A program made the position numbers and the translations under genes. The notes beneath the pieces are model-generated. The model saw only the letters and a program-made list of their open reading frames with translations. It was not told where the DNA came from and searched no databases. A stretch of 63,904 nucleotides of DNA from NCBI GenBank assembly GCA_965644295.1, contig CBFFRP010000533.1, positions 1 to 63,904 on the forward strand. Reading direction: 5' to 3'. Origin of the DNA: Paraphysomonas bandaiensis (taxonomy: Eukaryota; Chrysophyceae). Below, piece by piece: positions 35,217 through 45,538 of this stretch (within the stretch, counting starts at the first letter, position 1; each line of letters opens with the position of its first letter).

Positions 35217-38200
35217 CTATCCGCACACAAAGCGATTGGCATGCATTGTATAGATATGCCGCACTATGTCAGCTTCAGTTTCAAAGCGTTGGCCACAATA
35301 TTTACAAAAAAAACGATTGGCATGCATTGTATAGATATGCCGCTCGAAGTCAACTTCAGTTCCAAAGCGTTGGCCACAATATTTACACACAAAGCGATCG
35401 ACATGCATTGTACTGATACGCCGTTCGAAGTCACCTGCACTTCCGAAGCCTTGCTCACAATCGTAGCACTCAAAGCGATTGGCATGAATTGTATAGATAT
35501 GCCGCACTAAGTCAGCTTCAGTTCCAAAGCGTTGGCCACAATATTTACAAAAAAAGCGATTGGCATGCATTGTATAGATATGCCGCTCGAAGTCAACTTC
35601 AGTTCCAAAGCGTTGGCCACAATATTTACACACAAAGCGATCGACATGCATTGCATAGATATGCCGTTCGAAGTCACCTGCACTTCCGAAGCCTTGTTCA
35701 CAATCGTAGCACTCAAAGCGATTGGCATGATACAGAATCGGATGTACTTGAATTATATGCTGCTCTGCGTCATCTTTAGTTCCGAAGCTTTGGTCACAAT
35801 ATTTACAAAAAAAGCGATTGGCATGAACTGTATAGATATGCCGCACTAAGTCAACTTCAGTTCCAAAGCGTTGGCCACAATATATACACACAAAGCGATT
35901 TATGTGTATTGATCTGATATGCTGCTCTAAGGCAACTTCTGTTCCAAAGTGTTGGCCACAATATATACACACAAAGCGATTTATGTGTATTGATCTGATA
36001 TGCTGCTCTAAGGCAACTTCTGTTCCAAACTGTTGGCCACAATATTTACACACAAAGCTATTGAGATGCATCGTACTGATATGCTGCTCTAAATCAACAT
36101 CTGTTCCAAAGCGTTGGTCACAATAGTCGCACTCAAAGCGATTGGCATGCATTGATCTGATATGCTGCTCTAAATCAACATCTGTTCCAAAGTGTTGGTC
36201 GCAATGGTCGCACTCAAAGCGATTTATGTGCATCGTACTGATATGCTGCTCTAAATCAACATCTGTTCCAAAGCGTTGGTCACAATCGTCGCACTCAAAG
36301 CGATTTATGTGCATTGATCTGATATGCTGCTCTAAATCAACTTCTGCTCCAAAGCGTTGGTCACAATGGTCACACACAAAGCGATTGGCATGCATTGATC
36401 TGATATGCTGCTCTAAGGCAACTTCTGTTCCAAAGCGTTGGTCACAATGGTCGCACACGAAGCGATTTATATGCATTGATCTGATATGCTGCTCTAAATC
36501 AACTTCTGTTCCAAAGCGTTGGTCACAATGGTCGCACTCAAAGGCATTGACATGAATTGATCTGATATGCTGCTCTAAGGCAACTTCTGTTCCAAAGTGT
36601 TGGTCACAATCGTCGCACTCAAAGCGATTGAGATGCATCGTACTGATATGCTGCTCTAAATCAACATCTGTTCCAAAGCGCTTGCACTCAATCAGATTGA
36701 AATGCACTGCTTCTGCATGTTGTTTCATATCAGCTTTAGTTTTGAATTTGCGGCTACAATAATCACACTTAACACTCCTGGAGTGCACTTCGTTTTTATG
36801 ACACTTTAATTCAAGTTTTGTTGAGAATGACTTGTGACAGCGCTTGCACTCAAACCGATTGGAATGAACTATATATGCATGTCTATTCATATCCGTATTA
36901 GTTTTGAATTTGCGGCTACAGTAATCACACTTAACACTTCTGGAGTGTTTATTACTCCTTAATACACGTTGCGTTGAGAACGACTTGCATTCAAACAGAA
37001 TCGGATGTGCTTGAATTATATGCTGCTCTGCGTCATCTTTAGTTCCAAAGTTTTGGTCAAAATATTTACACGCAAAGCGATTGACATGCAATATCCTGAT
37101 ATGCCGCACTAAGTCAACTTCTGTTCCAAAGTGTTGGTCACAATATTCACACACAAAGTAAGTGGCATGCATTGAACTGATATGCTGCTCTAAGTCATCT
37201 TCACTTCCAAAGAGCTGGTCACAATCGTTGCACTCAAAGGGATAGACATGCATGGCACTGATATGCTGATCTAAGTCGTCTTCAGTTTCTAATTTTCGGC
37301 CACAATAATCGCACGCAAAGTGATAGACATGCATTGAACTGATATGTCGGTCTAATTCATCTTCAGTTTTAAATTTCCGGTCACAATAGTAGCACTCGAA
37401 GGGATTGACATGCATTGTCCTGATATGCCGCACTAAGTCATCTTCAGTTTCAAAGTTTTGGTCACAATAGTAGCACTCAAAGAGATTGAAATGCATTGTG
37501 TTAATATGCTGCCTTAACTGGTATTCAGATACAAATTTTTGGTCACAACAGTCACACTCTAAGCGTATAATATGCACTTTGATTACATGTTCCTCCAAGT
37601 CATCTTCAGTACCCAAGTGTTGGTCACAATATTCACACACAAAGTTAGTGACGTGCATTGTACTGATATGTTGATCTAAATCAACTTCTGTTCCAAAGCG
37701 TTGGTCACAATCGTCGCACTCAAAGGCATTGACATGCATTGATCTGATATGCTGCTCTAAGTCAACTTCTGTTACAAAGTGTTGGTCACAATGGTCGCAC
37801 TCAAAGGCATTGACACGCGTTGATCTGATATGCTGCTCTAAATCAACTTCTGTTCCAAAGCGTTGGTCACAATGGTCGCACACAAAGCGATTGGCATGCA
37901 TTGATCTGATATGCCACTCTAAGTCATTTTCACTTCCAAAGCTTTTGTCACAATAGTCGCACAAGAAGTGATCGACATGCAGCCTGATATGCCGCTGTAA
38001 GTCATATGTACTTCCAAACTTATGGCCACAATAGTAGCACTTAAAGGGATCGACACGTTTAACACGTTTGGAGTGCACTTCACTTTTATGACTCTTCAAT
38101 GCACCTTTAGTTGTGAATGATATGTGACAGAGTGTACACTCAAATCGATTGGAATGCACAATGCGTTTATGCCGTTCTAAAGAATCTGGATTTATAAAAT

Positions 38201-38405
38201 ATTGATTACATTTTTCACACTCGAAGCGTATGAAATGCACTCTGTATATATGCTGCTTAAAATCATATTCAGTTTTAAATTTTTGGTTACAAAAACTGCA
38301 TTTGTTGCGAGCTGAATCCAGTCTGGGAACCTTCCGCATTACGCTCCGAGAAGAGCTCTGCACTCTATCTCGGACTGTTAGTCGTAAGATGTTTCTCTTC
38401 TCCAT
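35217..38405 (-). CDS. 38-finger C2H2 zinc-finger protein
   Basis: A single 1,062-codon exon. After a basic 34-residue leader come 38 tandem C2H2 units of 27 aa (81 bp): C-x2-C-x12-H-x4-H with a shortened linker of five residues (such as VNRFV) instead of the usual seven-residue TGEKPY type. About four units are damaged (His to Arg, Cys to Phe, truncations), notably units 6, 16, 17 and 21. Fingers 22-38 are nearly identical, with the helix GTEVDLEQH repeated, so predicted contact residues are almost constant and acidic. Units 33-35 and 36-38 are a recent 243-bp duplication. Probably nuclear and nucleic-acid binding; target unknown. The start is the first Met; finger-like codons extend upstream. 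Confidence 0.95.
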   Translation of the reverse strand: MEKRNILRLTVRDRVQSSSRSVMRKVPRLDSARNKCSFCNQKFKTEYDFKQHIYRVHFIRFECEKCNQYFINPDSLERHKRIVHSNRFECTLCHISFTTKGALKSHKSEVHSKRVKRVDPFKCYYCGHKFGSTYDLQRHIRLHVDHFLCDYCDKSFGSENDLEWHIRSMHANRFVCDHCDQRFGTEVDLEQHIRSTRVNAFECDHCDQHFVTEVDLEQHIRSMHVNAFECDDCDQRFGTEVDLDQHISTMHVTNFVCEYCDQHLGTEDDLEEHVIKVHIIRLECDCCDQKFVSEYQLRQHINTMHFNLFECYYCDQNFETEDDLVRHIRTMHVNPFECYYCDRKFKTEDELDRHISSMHVYHFACDYCGRKLETEDDLDQHISAMHVYPFECNDCDQLFGSEDDLEQHISSMHATYFVCEYCDQHFGTEVDLVRHIRILHVNRFACKYFDQNFGTKDDAEQHIIQAHPILFECKSFSTQRVLRSNKHSRSVKCDYCSRKFKTNTDMNRHAYIVHSNRFECKRCHKSFSTKLELKCHKNEVHSRSVKCDYCSRKFKTKADMKQHAEAVHFNLIECKRFGTDVDLEQHISTMHLNRFECDDCDQHFGTEVALEQHIRSIHVNAFECDHCDQRFGTEVDLEQHIRSMHINRFVCDHCDQRFGTEVALEQHIRSMHANRFVCDHCDQRFGAEVDLEQHIRSMHINRFECDDCDQRFGTDVDLEQHISTMHINRFECDHCDQHFGTDVDLEQHIRSMHANRFECDYCDQRFGTDVDLEQHISTMHLNSFVCKYCGQQFGTEVALEQHIRSIHINRFVCIYCGQHFGTEVALEQHIRSIHINRFVCIYCGQRFGTEVDLVRHIYTVHANRFFCKYCDQSFGTKDDAEQHIIQVHPILYHANRFECYDCEQGFGSAGDFERHIYAMHVDRFVCKYCGQRFGTEVDFERHIYTMHANRFFCKYCGQRFGTEADLVRHIYTIHANRFECYDCEQGFGSAGDFERRISTMHVDRFVCKYCGQRFGTEVDFERHIYTMHANRFFCKYCGQRFETEADIVRHIYTMHANRFVCG

Positions 38406-38500
38406 CTTTATATCACAGTTATCACACTCAGAGCTATTGGAATGACTGTGTTTTTATGCTCCTGTAATTCACTCTCACATTGAAATGATTAGTGACAGTA
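38406..38500 (-). pseudogene. Degenerate upstream zinc finger
   Basis: Immediately upstream of the chosen Met the minus strand reads SSECDNCDIK in frame. Before that, in shifted frame and with a stop, it reads CTYCH followed by SFQCESELQEHK. The array therefore once extended further N-terminally. Confidence 0.55.
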
Positions 38501-39890
38501 AGTGCATGAGATAGTCATATTCAGTGGAGTATATGTATGTATGTATAGTCTATGTGTGTTAGTATATATCCACATCCACTTCGACTTCCACTCCGACTTC
38601 GACTTCATACTTTGCCTGCAACTTCACTTCGCTTCCCTGTCTGTAGACGTATTATTATTGAGCCGTAAATTGGACCGGATTGGACTGGACTGGATATTAT
38701 TGTGGATACAGAGAGTACAGTGTACTTTACGTTTTCCTATATAAAAAGTAGGGATAAAACCCACCTCCAGTAGGTGCCAAAACCCCAATTACAAAGAGTC
38801 CGCTCAACCACAAAAATCCATATTTCTAGAAACTAGACATAAAAAATCCCGTTTGTCCAGCTCACACTGAAGCTGTGGATCATGTCATTGCCAGCCCTCA
38901 TCTGACTGAGGACAACAGGCAGACTGACACTATTGATTTGTCGTGGAGTATCAATCAGTCAGCAATACTGGCAATACTGGCAATATGCCTGATGTATTGA
39001 CATGATGTGCAGTGGTGTGTAGTGTCATGCGATACACTGGGAGTTATAACTTACAGACAGATGACTACAACTCACAGTGTCAGTTGTCTGTTGTCTTAAC
39101 GGGAAGCTAAAACCAATTGTGTGGCTATCTGCGATGTCGCCTCACGCCATTGAAATGACAATTACCCTGTACATAGATATCAACATCAGACAGTGCGTAT
39201 GCACATATATAGACGTGATATCTCAAGATATAAACTCCTTATGCTTCAGCACATTCATACAGTGCTGTATATAGTATTGTTGTAATAGGTATTGTTCTAG
39301 TACCATAGTGGTTCACTTTTTATGATATATAAGAAGTGTAGAACTTACTCTCACTCTATTGTACTATTTACTAGCTTATGGAATCTAAATATTGAGGAGT
39401 ATACGGAGGGATATATGGGGCCCGTACAGACAGAATTCGCGACACGACGCTCCCAGTTTGGAGTGCTGCTACTTTGAACCGTATCTTCCCTGGAGTATGG
39501 AACACATACCTGCCGCAGGTTGAAAGATTTTGGTCAAATCCCATCTAGAAATGTGTTTGGGGCGCAATACCACTGCTCTCTGAACTCGCGAGGATTTCGC
39601 TCTCTCGAGGTCGCAGTTGTAGGATTCCTCTAACCTCTCTTTTCAGTCAGTTATTTCTGCACCCCTGGTCCAAATTGCGAACTGCGTTTCCTCATGATAA
39701 TCGAGAATCTAGGCCTACGCCTCAACCCATGTCTCTCGCGCTCGGTACGCTCCCACCCTGATACAGGATCCTGTACCCCCTCCCAATCCTGCGGAGCCCT
39801 CCCCCAAAGGGTGCCTCTCCTCCTGACGAAACGAGCATTGACCTCAAAACCCTCACATCTTCGGATGACTATCCATACCCATTCAAGAGC
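38501..39890. other. Spacer
   Basis: No gene recognised. 39415-39850 is more GC-rich than its surroundings and ends in a family A repeat, so it may be the body of an old mobile element. Confidence 0.4.
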
Positions 39891-40065
39891 GGAAGTAGTC
39901 GCACCTTGGTGCTTGCGCACAAGCAACTTTCGTAGCGCTCAAGAGTAGGACATCAGAGTTATACTAGTTAGTTTATGGCAGATAGCTTTGACTAGTCTGC
40001 TCATCTAGCTACTAAGCTGGTTCTGACTCTCAAACCCCTATTGCTAATAAACAGACATTTATATA
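39890..40065 (+). repeat. Dispersed repeat family A, copy 4
   Basis: GTCGCACCTTGGTGCTTGCG, CACAAGCAACTTTCGTAGCG, the TAGTCTGCTCATCTAGCTAC block and CCCTATTGCTAATAA. Confidence 0.8.
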
Positions 40066-40491
40066 CAATTTAGCCTGTTGCTAATATGTGAAATATTCTT
40101 AATTTGTGATTAAGAATGCACTTGTCACATCGTCAGTAAATGAAAATTAAATTAAGAATTAGTGCTCAGATATATCAAACCAAATGATTATTTCCTCGTC
40201 GTAATATTTACTTGAAAGACACACATACTTGTACAAATAAATTATAATAAATTATGCGACAAGTACATTATACAACTTTGTGAGGTACCCATCATGTGCC
40301 ATGCGCAGTGTAGCTTAAGCTCACTTTTCACCTTTGAGTCACTTATACGGTGCCAATATGCATCAACGAAAGAGTTAATAAAAATTATTCAATAAATTGA
40401 AATCTTACAGGTGATAATAAAGTTCAAATTAGAGTACACGGATAAAGTGTGAAATATCGCATAAACTGCATACCACTGGGCTAATCATATA
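40066..40491. other. Spacer 3' of the oxidoreductase
   Basis: AT-rich, no gene seen. Confidence 0.5.
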
Positions 40492-41628
40492 TCACCTTTG
40501 GCCAATAGATACATTACCAAATATATTCTTAGCTTCTCGAGGCAGGCATCGCCAGTATTGCTGACGGGCTGATACTTTTCCATTAAGAGCCGTGGCGGCT
40601 TCCCATCCCCATCTGGGGTTGTAAAGAAAGGCACGGGCCAGTGCAACAGCATCAGCATCCTCAGCCTGGAGAATAGCCTCAGCCTGATGAGGGTCAGTAA
40701 TGAGACCAACTGCCACAGTCACTAATCCTGTCTGCTCCTTTATATTCTTAGCAAACGCAACCTGATAACTAGATTCCACTTTGATCTGTTGCTTTGGTGA
40801 TATACCACCCGAAGAAACATGTATATAATCACAGCCTCGGTCACGCAGCTCCGCAGCAAGTTCCACTGATTGCTGCAATGTCCATCCTTCATCTTGTTCC
40901 TCCAACCAATCTGTGGCTGAAATTCTCACTCCCAAAACACCTGAAAAAGATCCACGGACCGCTTCAAATACTTCAAGTGGGAAACGCATACGGTTTGCAA
41001 GACTGCCTCCATACCTATCTGAGCGGTGGTTAGATACCGGGGAAAGGAACTGATGAAGCAGATAGCCATGGGCAAAGTGGAGCTCCACTCCATCCACCCC
41101 AATACTTTGAGCTCTTCCAGCAGCACGCATGAAGTCATTCTTAACTTTAATTAGTTCAAATGCAGATAGTTCCTGAGGAAATCTCTCACCCTGCAACTGC
41201 GGAAGAGCGGAAGGTGCAGCCGTCGTCCAACCACCATTATCTATAGACAAAAGTTGCCCCCCGTCCCAAGGTACAGCACTAGATCCTTTTCTTCCAGCAT
41301 GTGCTAGCTGAATAAACACAGGAACATCTGGCGCTAAGGCCTTCGCTCGACTCAGTTTATTAGCCAAAGCATCTTGAGTTTCTCGATCCCAAATCCCCAA
41401 ACATGCAGGTGATATCCGTCCTTCTGGACTAACAGCAGTGGCTTCAATAATGAATAGTCCTGCTCCACTGTTCAGTAGATTGCCCCAGTGCATGAGATGC
41501 CAGTCTGTGGCTTCTCCATTTATAGCAGAGTATTGACACATTGGTGCAACAATAATTCGATTTGCAAGAGAAACAGTACATCCACTAGATGATGATTTCA
41601 ATAGAAGATTCGAGAATAGTTTGCTCAT
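40492..41628 (-). CDS. YqjM/XenA-type NADH:flavin oxidoreductase (Old Yellow Enzyme family)
   Basis: An uninterrupted 378-codon frame, the full length of the class. TIM-barrel FMN enzyme: IIVAPMCQYSA carries the FMN-modulating Cys of the YqjM/XenA subclass; QLAHAGRK, GVDGVELHFAHGYLLHQFLS and SDRYGGSLANR hold the substrate and FMN-binding His and Arg residues; DYIHVSSGGISP and AVGLITDP form the phosphate-binding end; PRWGWEAA is near the C-terminus. It reduces activated C=C bonds with NAD(P)H. The subclass is mainly bacterial and fungal and the gene lacks the introns common in its neighbours, so horizontal acquisition is possible. No targeting signal is obvious. Confidence 0.95.
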   Translation of the reverse strand: MSKLFSNLLLKSSSSGCTVSLANRIIVAPMCQYSAINGEATDWHLMHWGNLLNSGAGLFIIEATAVSPEGRISPACLGIWDRETQDALANKLSRAKALAPDVPVFIQLAHAGRKGSSAVPWDGGQLLSIDNGGWTTAAPSALPQLQGERFPQELSAFELIKVKNDFMRAAGRAQSIGVDGVELHFAHGYLLHQFLSPVSNHRSDRYGGSLANRMRFPLEVFEAVRGSFSGVLGVRISATDWLEEQDEGWTLQQSVELAAELRDRGCDYIHVSSGGISPKQQIKVESSYQVAFAKNIKEQTGLVTVAVGLITDPHQAEAILQAEDADAVALARAFLYNPRWGWEAATALNGKVSARQQYWRCLPREAKNIFGNVSIGQR

Positions 41629-42958
41629 AGTCTCTCATGTGATGCACAGGCCTCAACTGCTCTCACAGCTGCAGTTTAATGGATGCATTTACATGACAAC
41701 AGTTACGAATACACAGAATACAGACGGTATATCCTATGCGATCCTTTCTATGTATGTATGTACGTATACAAGCTGAGTGTACTTATGTATGGTACATATG
41801 TACGTATCTACTTATGGATGTGTGTACTTATGGATATGTGTACTCATGTATATGTGTACCTCTGTACGCCTGTATCAGTATCCATGTACACACTGCATGT
41901 GTATCTATCTTCTAGCTATATGGCTCTCCCACACACAGAGCGAGATGATCACCTATTTAAAGGATATTTACAATCATGTGCTAGCACAATACAGAGTATT
42001 TACAGATATCTGCATTGCATTGCACTGTGCAATATAAATCTCCAATAAGCCCATCGACAGGTTCACATACATGCATATAGCTAGCAGATGCAACAGTGGT
42101 GTGGCGGTTAAGATATGGTGTGATGTTATCACTGCATGATCACTGGTACTAAACAATAGAATAGGATTAGATATGCAATTGTGAGGAGTATCTCTCCCCA
42201 TCTATTTCATCAGTTAGCCATAGCAGCGCTGTATTCTTGAAACTAGACATACAGATGACATGGATTGAATAATATTCCTTGCACCGATAATGTCATGACA
42301 CTAAACCATAGTTCTAGTTATTTTGTTAGAACAATGAGAGAGAAATAAATATAGCTGCAGATAACTCGGAGCGGTCCTCGCAGGAAAAGTAATATTTGCG
42401 TTGTGATTACGATGTTGTAAACCAATTATTCTCAATGTTCTGCTAGATAACATGCCGTATATGAACATGATTAACATTGTATTCTTGTGTTTCTATTACT
42501 CACGCTGCCTTTCCTCAGCGTGATGCGCGGACATAAAAAGACTAATAGAATATTGTAAATAACACACCATGTGTTTCGGTGTTGAAAAATCGAGCGCACG
42601 GCAATGATTATTCACGCTTGGTGTTGTCATATTATAAGTAAACACAACATATACTCAAATATAATCTTAAAGGAATAGTATATAATATATATCTTCATGC
42701 TATATTTCTTCTGGATGATAATCAGTTCGCATGTAGACATGCATAAAGGGTGTATTTTTATAATTTTTTATATACCAGACCAATACTATCGTGGATAAAC
42801 TAAATAGTCTTCAACAAAAGGGTATACAACTATTCAAACCACATCCTAAATTACGCAAATATTACGAAATATTGCTGAATGCAGGCATTGGTCAGAGAAG
42901 TGCGCAGCATATAAATCACATCAATTGACTGCTCACAAAACACAAAAGTGTGTGGCCT
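41629..42958. other. Spacer
   Basis: TATG/TGTA-rich sequence (41740-41900) followed by unique AT-rich DNA. No gene recognised on either strand. Confidence 0.5.
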
Positions 42959-43460
42959 TTAGTTAGAGTTGCAAACGCCACATATGGAGCAAGTTGACCA
43001 ATACTTCCAAGTATTACCAGCCCAACCGAAAACCATTTTTGCTAGCACAACACATCAGAGACTGTATTAACGATTAGGTTAGCAACGTACCACAATCGAG
43101 ATTGAGTCCAGGATCACATGGAGTCCTACCATTAGCGCATTGACCCCAGTTTTGCTGATTTATCTGCCACAGACCAACATCATAGCTTCCACCTTTTCCA
43201 TTCTGGTTCTCCGCGTTGGCATTTCCTTCACTCTCGTGACTTACGATGCATTCACAGCTTGATTGTTTCCATCCCGAATACTTTGAGCACCATGAGCTGA
43301 TGCTTACCTTGTTTGGTGTGGACCCGCAAGGGCAGGAATCACATCCTCCAGGGCAATTTCCACCACAGTTGGTTGTTGTGAGGTTGAAATCCACGGTGTT
43401 GGTGGTGCCAGCAATGGCGAGAGCAAAAAAGCATACAAGAGTAGCAACGGATTTGATCAT
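42959..43460 (-). CDS. Secreted lysozyme-like protein
   Basis: Exon 1 43460-43091 and exon 2 43041-42959 (49-nt intron, acceptor GTGCTAG) encode 150 aa. Residues 1-18 are a signal peptide (MIKSVATLVCFFALAIAG). A Cys/Gly-rich spacer follows, then a lysozyme/SLT-like fold: CECIVSHESEGNANAEN with the likely catalytic Glu in SHE, GGSYDVGLWQINQQNW, PCDPGLNLDCAKMV and a C-terminal WKYWSTCSICGVC. It has about 14 Cys, so it should be disulphide-rich and extracellular or lysosomal. The predicted role is peptidoglycan cleavage, in defence or digestion of bacteria. The splice site was chosen because it restores AKMVFGWAGNTWKYWS. Confidence 0.77.
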
Positions 43461-43609
43461 TTTATCTTATATTCGGAACGAATAGAAATAATGATATATA
43501 AATTACAATGTTCTGTTATTACGTTACCCCATTTTGGATATGCATGTCATCTTGGACACATTCTGGAACGGCCACGTTGTCTATCTCTATAATATCATCC
43601 CATAAGAAT

Positions 43610-43860
43610 TCTTACACGTTGTATCCATCTTGTCCACGTTGGAGATGTCACTCTGCACGTTGCATCCATCTTGTCCACGTTGGAGATATGTCCACTCTGC
43701 ACGTTGCATCTACCTTGTCCACGTTGGAGATATGTCCACTCTGCACGTTGCATCTACCTTGTCCACGTTGGAGATATGTCCACTTTGCACGTTGCATCTA
43801 CCTTGTCCACGTTGGGAGATATGTCCACTCTGCACGTTGCATCTATCACGTTGGAACACG
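43610..43860 (+). repeat. Minisatellite, 44-bp period
   Basis: About five copies of a 44-bp unit containing CACGTTGCATCTACCTTGTC then CACGTTGGAGATATGTCCAC. CACGTTG occurs twice per unit. It lies about 150 bp upstream of the lysozyme-like gene. Confidence 0.9.
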
Positions 43861-44039
43861 TTCTATCTGTCCACATAGCTGCTGCACGTTGGTCCGTATA
43901 TAAGCCAATTAGATGCCTATATTCTACATTGATCAGTCTATTACCAACCAATTCCATTTGAAATCAACTCATTGGCCAGACTACACTGTATTGCAGACTA
44001 CTGCTACATACACATTTAGTACAGTAGATCAGTAGATAC

Positions 44040-44672
44040 ATACACATGAGATGATACAGACACATGAGATGAGATATAACTGCAGATGCACACATATGAT
44101 GAGATCTAACTGCAGATGCCCTCATGAGATGAGATGAGGGCTATCTGCAGATGCACACATATGATGAGATCTAACTGCAGATGCACACATATGATGAGAT
44201 CTAACTGCAGATGCCCTCATGAGATGAGATGAGGGCTATCTGCAGATGCACACATATGATGAGATCTAACTACAGATGCCCTCATGAGATGAAATGAGAT
44301 CTAACTGCAGATGCACACATGAGATGAGATCTAACTGCAGATGCACTCATATGACAAGATGAGATCTAACTGCAGATGCACACATATGATGAGATGAGAT
44401 CTAACTGCAGATGCACACATGAGATGTGGTCTATCTGCAGATGCACTCATATGATGAGATCTAACTGCAGATGCACTCATATGACGAGATGAGATCTAAC
44501 TGCAGATGCACTCATGAGATGAGATCTAACTGCAGATACACACATATGATGAGATCTAACTGCAGATACACTCATATGATGAGATCTAACTGCAAATGCA
44601 CACATGAGATGAGATCTAACTGCAGATGCACTCATGAGATGAGATGAGATGAGATCTAACTGCAGATGCACA
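44040..44672 (+). repeat. Minisatellite, about 31-bp unit
   Basis: Roughly 20 copies of GATCTAACTGCAGATGCACA followed by CATATGATGAGAT, with length variation from extra GAGAT pentamers. Open frames through it are repeat artefacts. Confidence 0.9.
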
Positions 44673-45157
44673 AATACATGTGATGACATCGCTGTGATAC
44701 TTGTACATGTTAGTATCATTACATATCGTTTATTTACAGTTGTTTCTGGGGAGCTCATCTCTCTTATCTGTTTGAGTTTATTCTAGTATGTAATCATGTA
44801 ATCATCATCTGTGGGAAAAGTTTTACTTTTAACAATATTACTGAAGCTGCAAGTGTGATCAACCCTGACCTAGTGTGTTGGTATTGTACTATTATCTACA
44901 AATAATTATATGTGCACCATTTGAAGTGATACCTAAACACTGTTTATAATGAATCGCATTACAGTGATTATTTGTAGTTGAAGCCACTAATTTATTGAAA
45001 TAGTGCGCATTATGTCATAAGTATAGACATTCCAGTGCGAAGTTCACATATAGAATTCCGTAGACTTAGACTTGTATAACTAATGAGATATCTTATACGA
45101 ACGTTTTCTCAGTATTTTGTATGACGTTAACATTTATACATATTTGGCAGCGTCTGG
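44673..45157. other. Spacer
   Basis: AT-rich, nothing recognised. Confidence 0.5.
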
Positions 45158-45283
45158 AAGGCTTGCGTACCAATTAATTGGTTTCAACTTATTGGCAACA
45201 ATAGCCACTAGTTGGATGCCTGATTAGTAATTGCAATTATTAGTGTTGGACATCTGTCACTAATTAATTGCTACGCAAGCCTG
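45158..45283. mobile_element. 126-bp hAT-like MITE
   Basis: Ends AAGGCTTGCGTA (45158-45169) and TACGCAAGCCTG (45272-45283) are inverse apart from the first base. Flanked by GCGTCTGG (45150-45157) and GCGTTTGG (45284-45291), an 8-bp duplication with one mismatch. Ends match the 805-bp hAT element at 56779. Confidence 0.75.
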
Positions 45284-45538
45284 GCGTTTGGTGTTAGCTA
45301 GAGTCTGTATGATATATTACTCGGCAACTACGATCTACGATATTTCAGTATAATGGAAATCGCACACTCGCTAATTGATAACAATATATCTTTAATCTGT
45401 AATTATTAAATTCTACTCACCTCGTCAAACTTTAGGTAAAAACAAAATACAGTAGAATTTATCGTCAATGTTAAATGACTAATATAGTAATATAGATATG
45501 CCGTTAAGCGCTTTCGACTTCGTATAGTCGTGCTCCGA

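Noticed and set aside
35241-38445. Plus-strand frames of 60-137 codons opposite the zinc-finger gene
   Set aside because: Antisense shadows created by the 81-bp periodicity, which keeps all frames similar.
39651-39948. Overlapping 84-91-codon frames near 39.8 kb
   Set aside because: GC-richer island ending in a family A repeat; no homology signal recognised on either strand.
43508-43961. Overlapping frames (LSTLEICPLCTLH type) near 43.7 kb
   Set aside because: Products of the 44-bp minisatellite.
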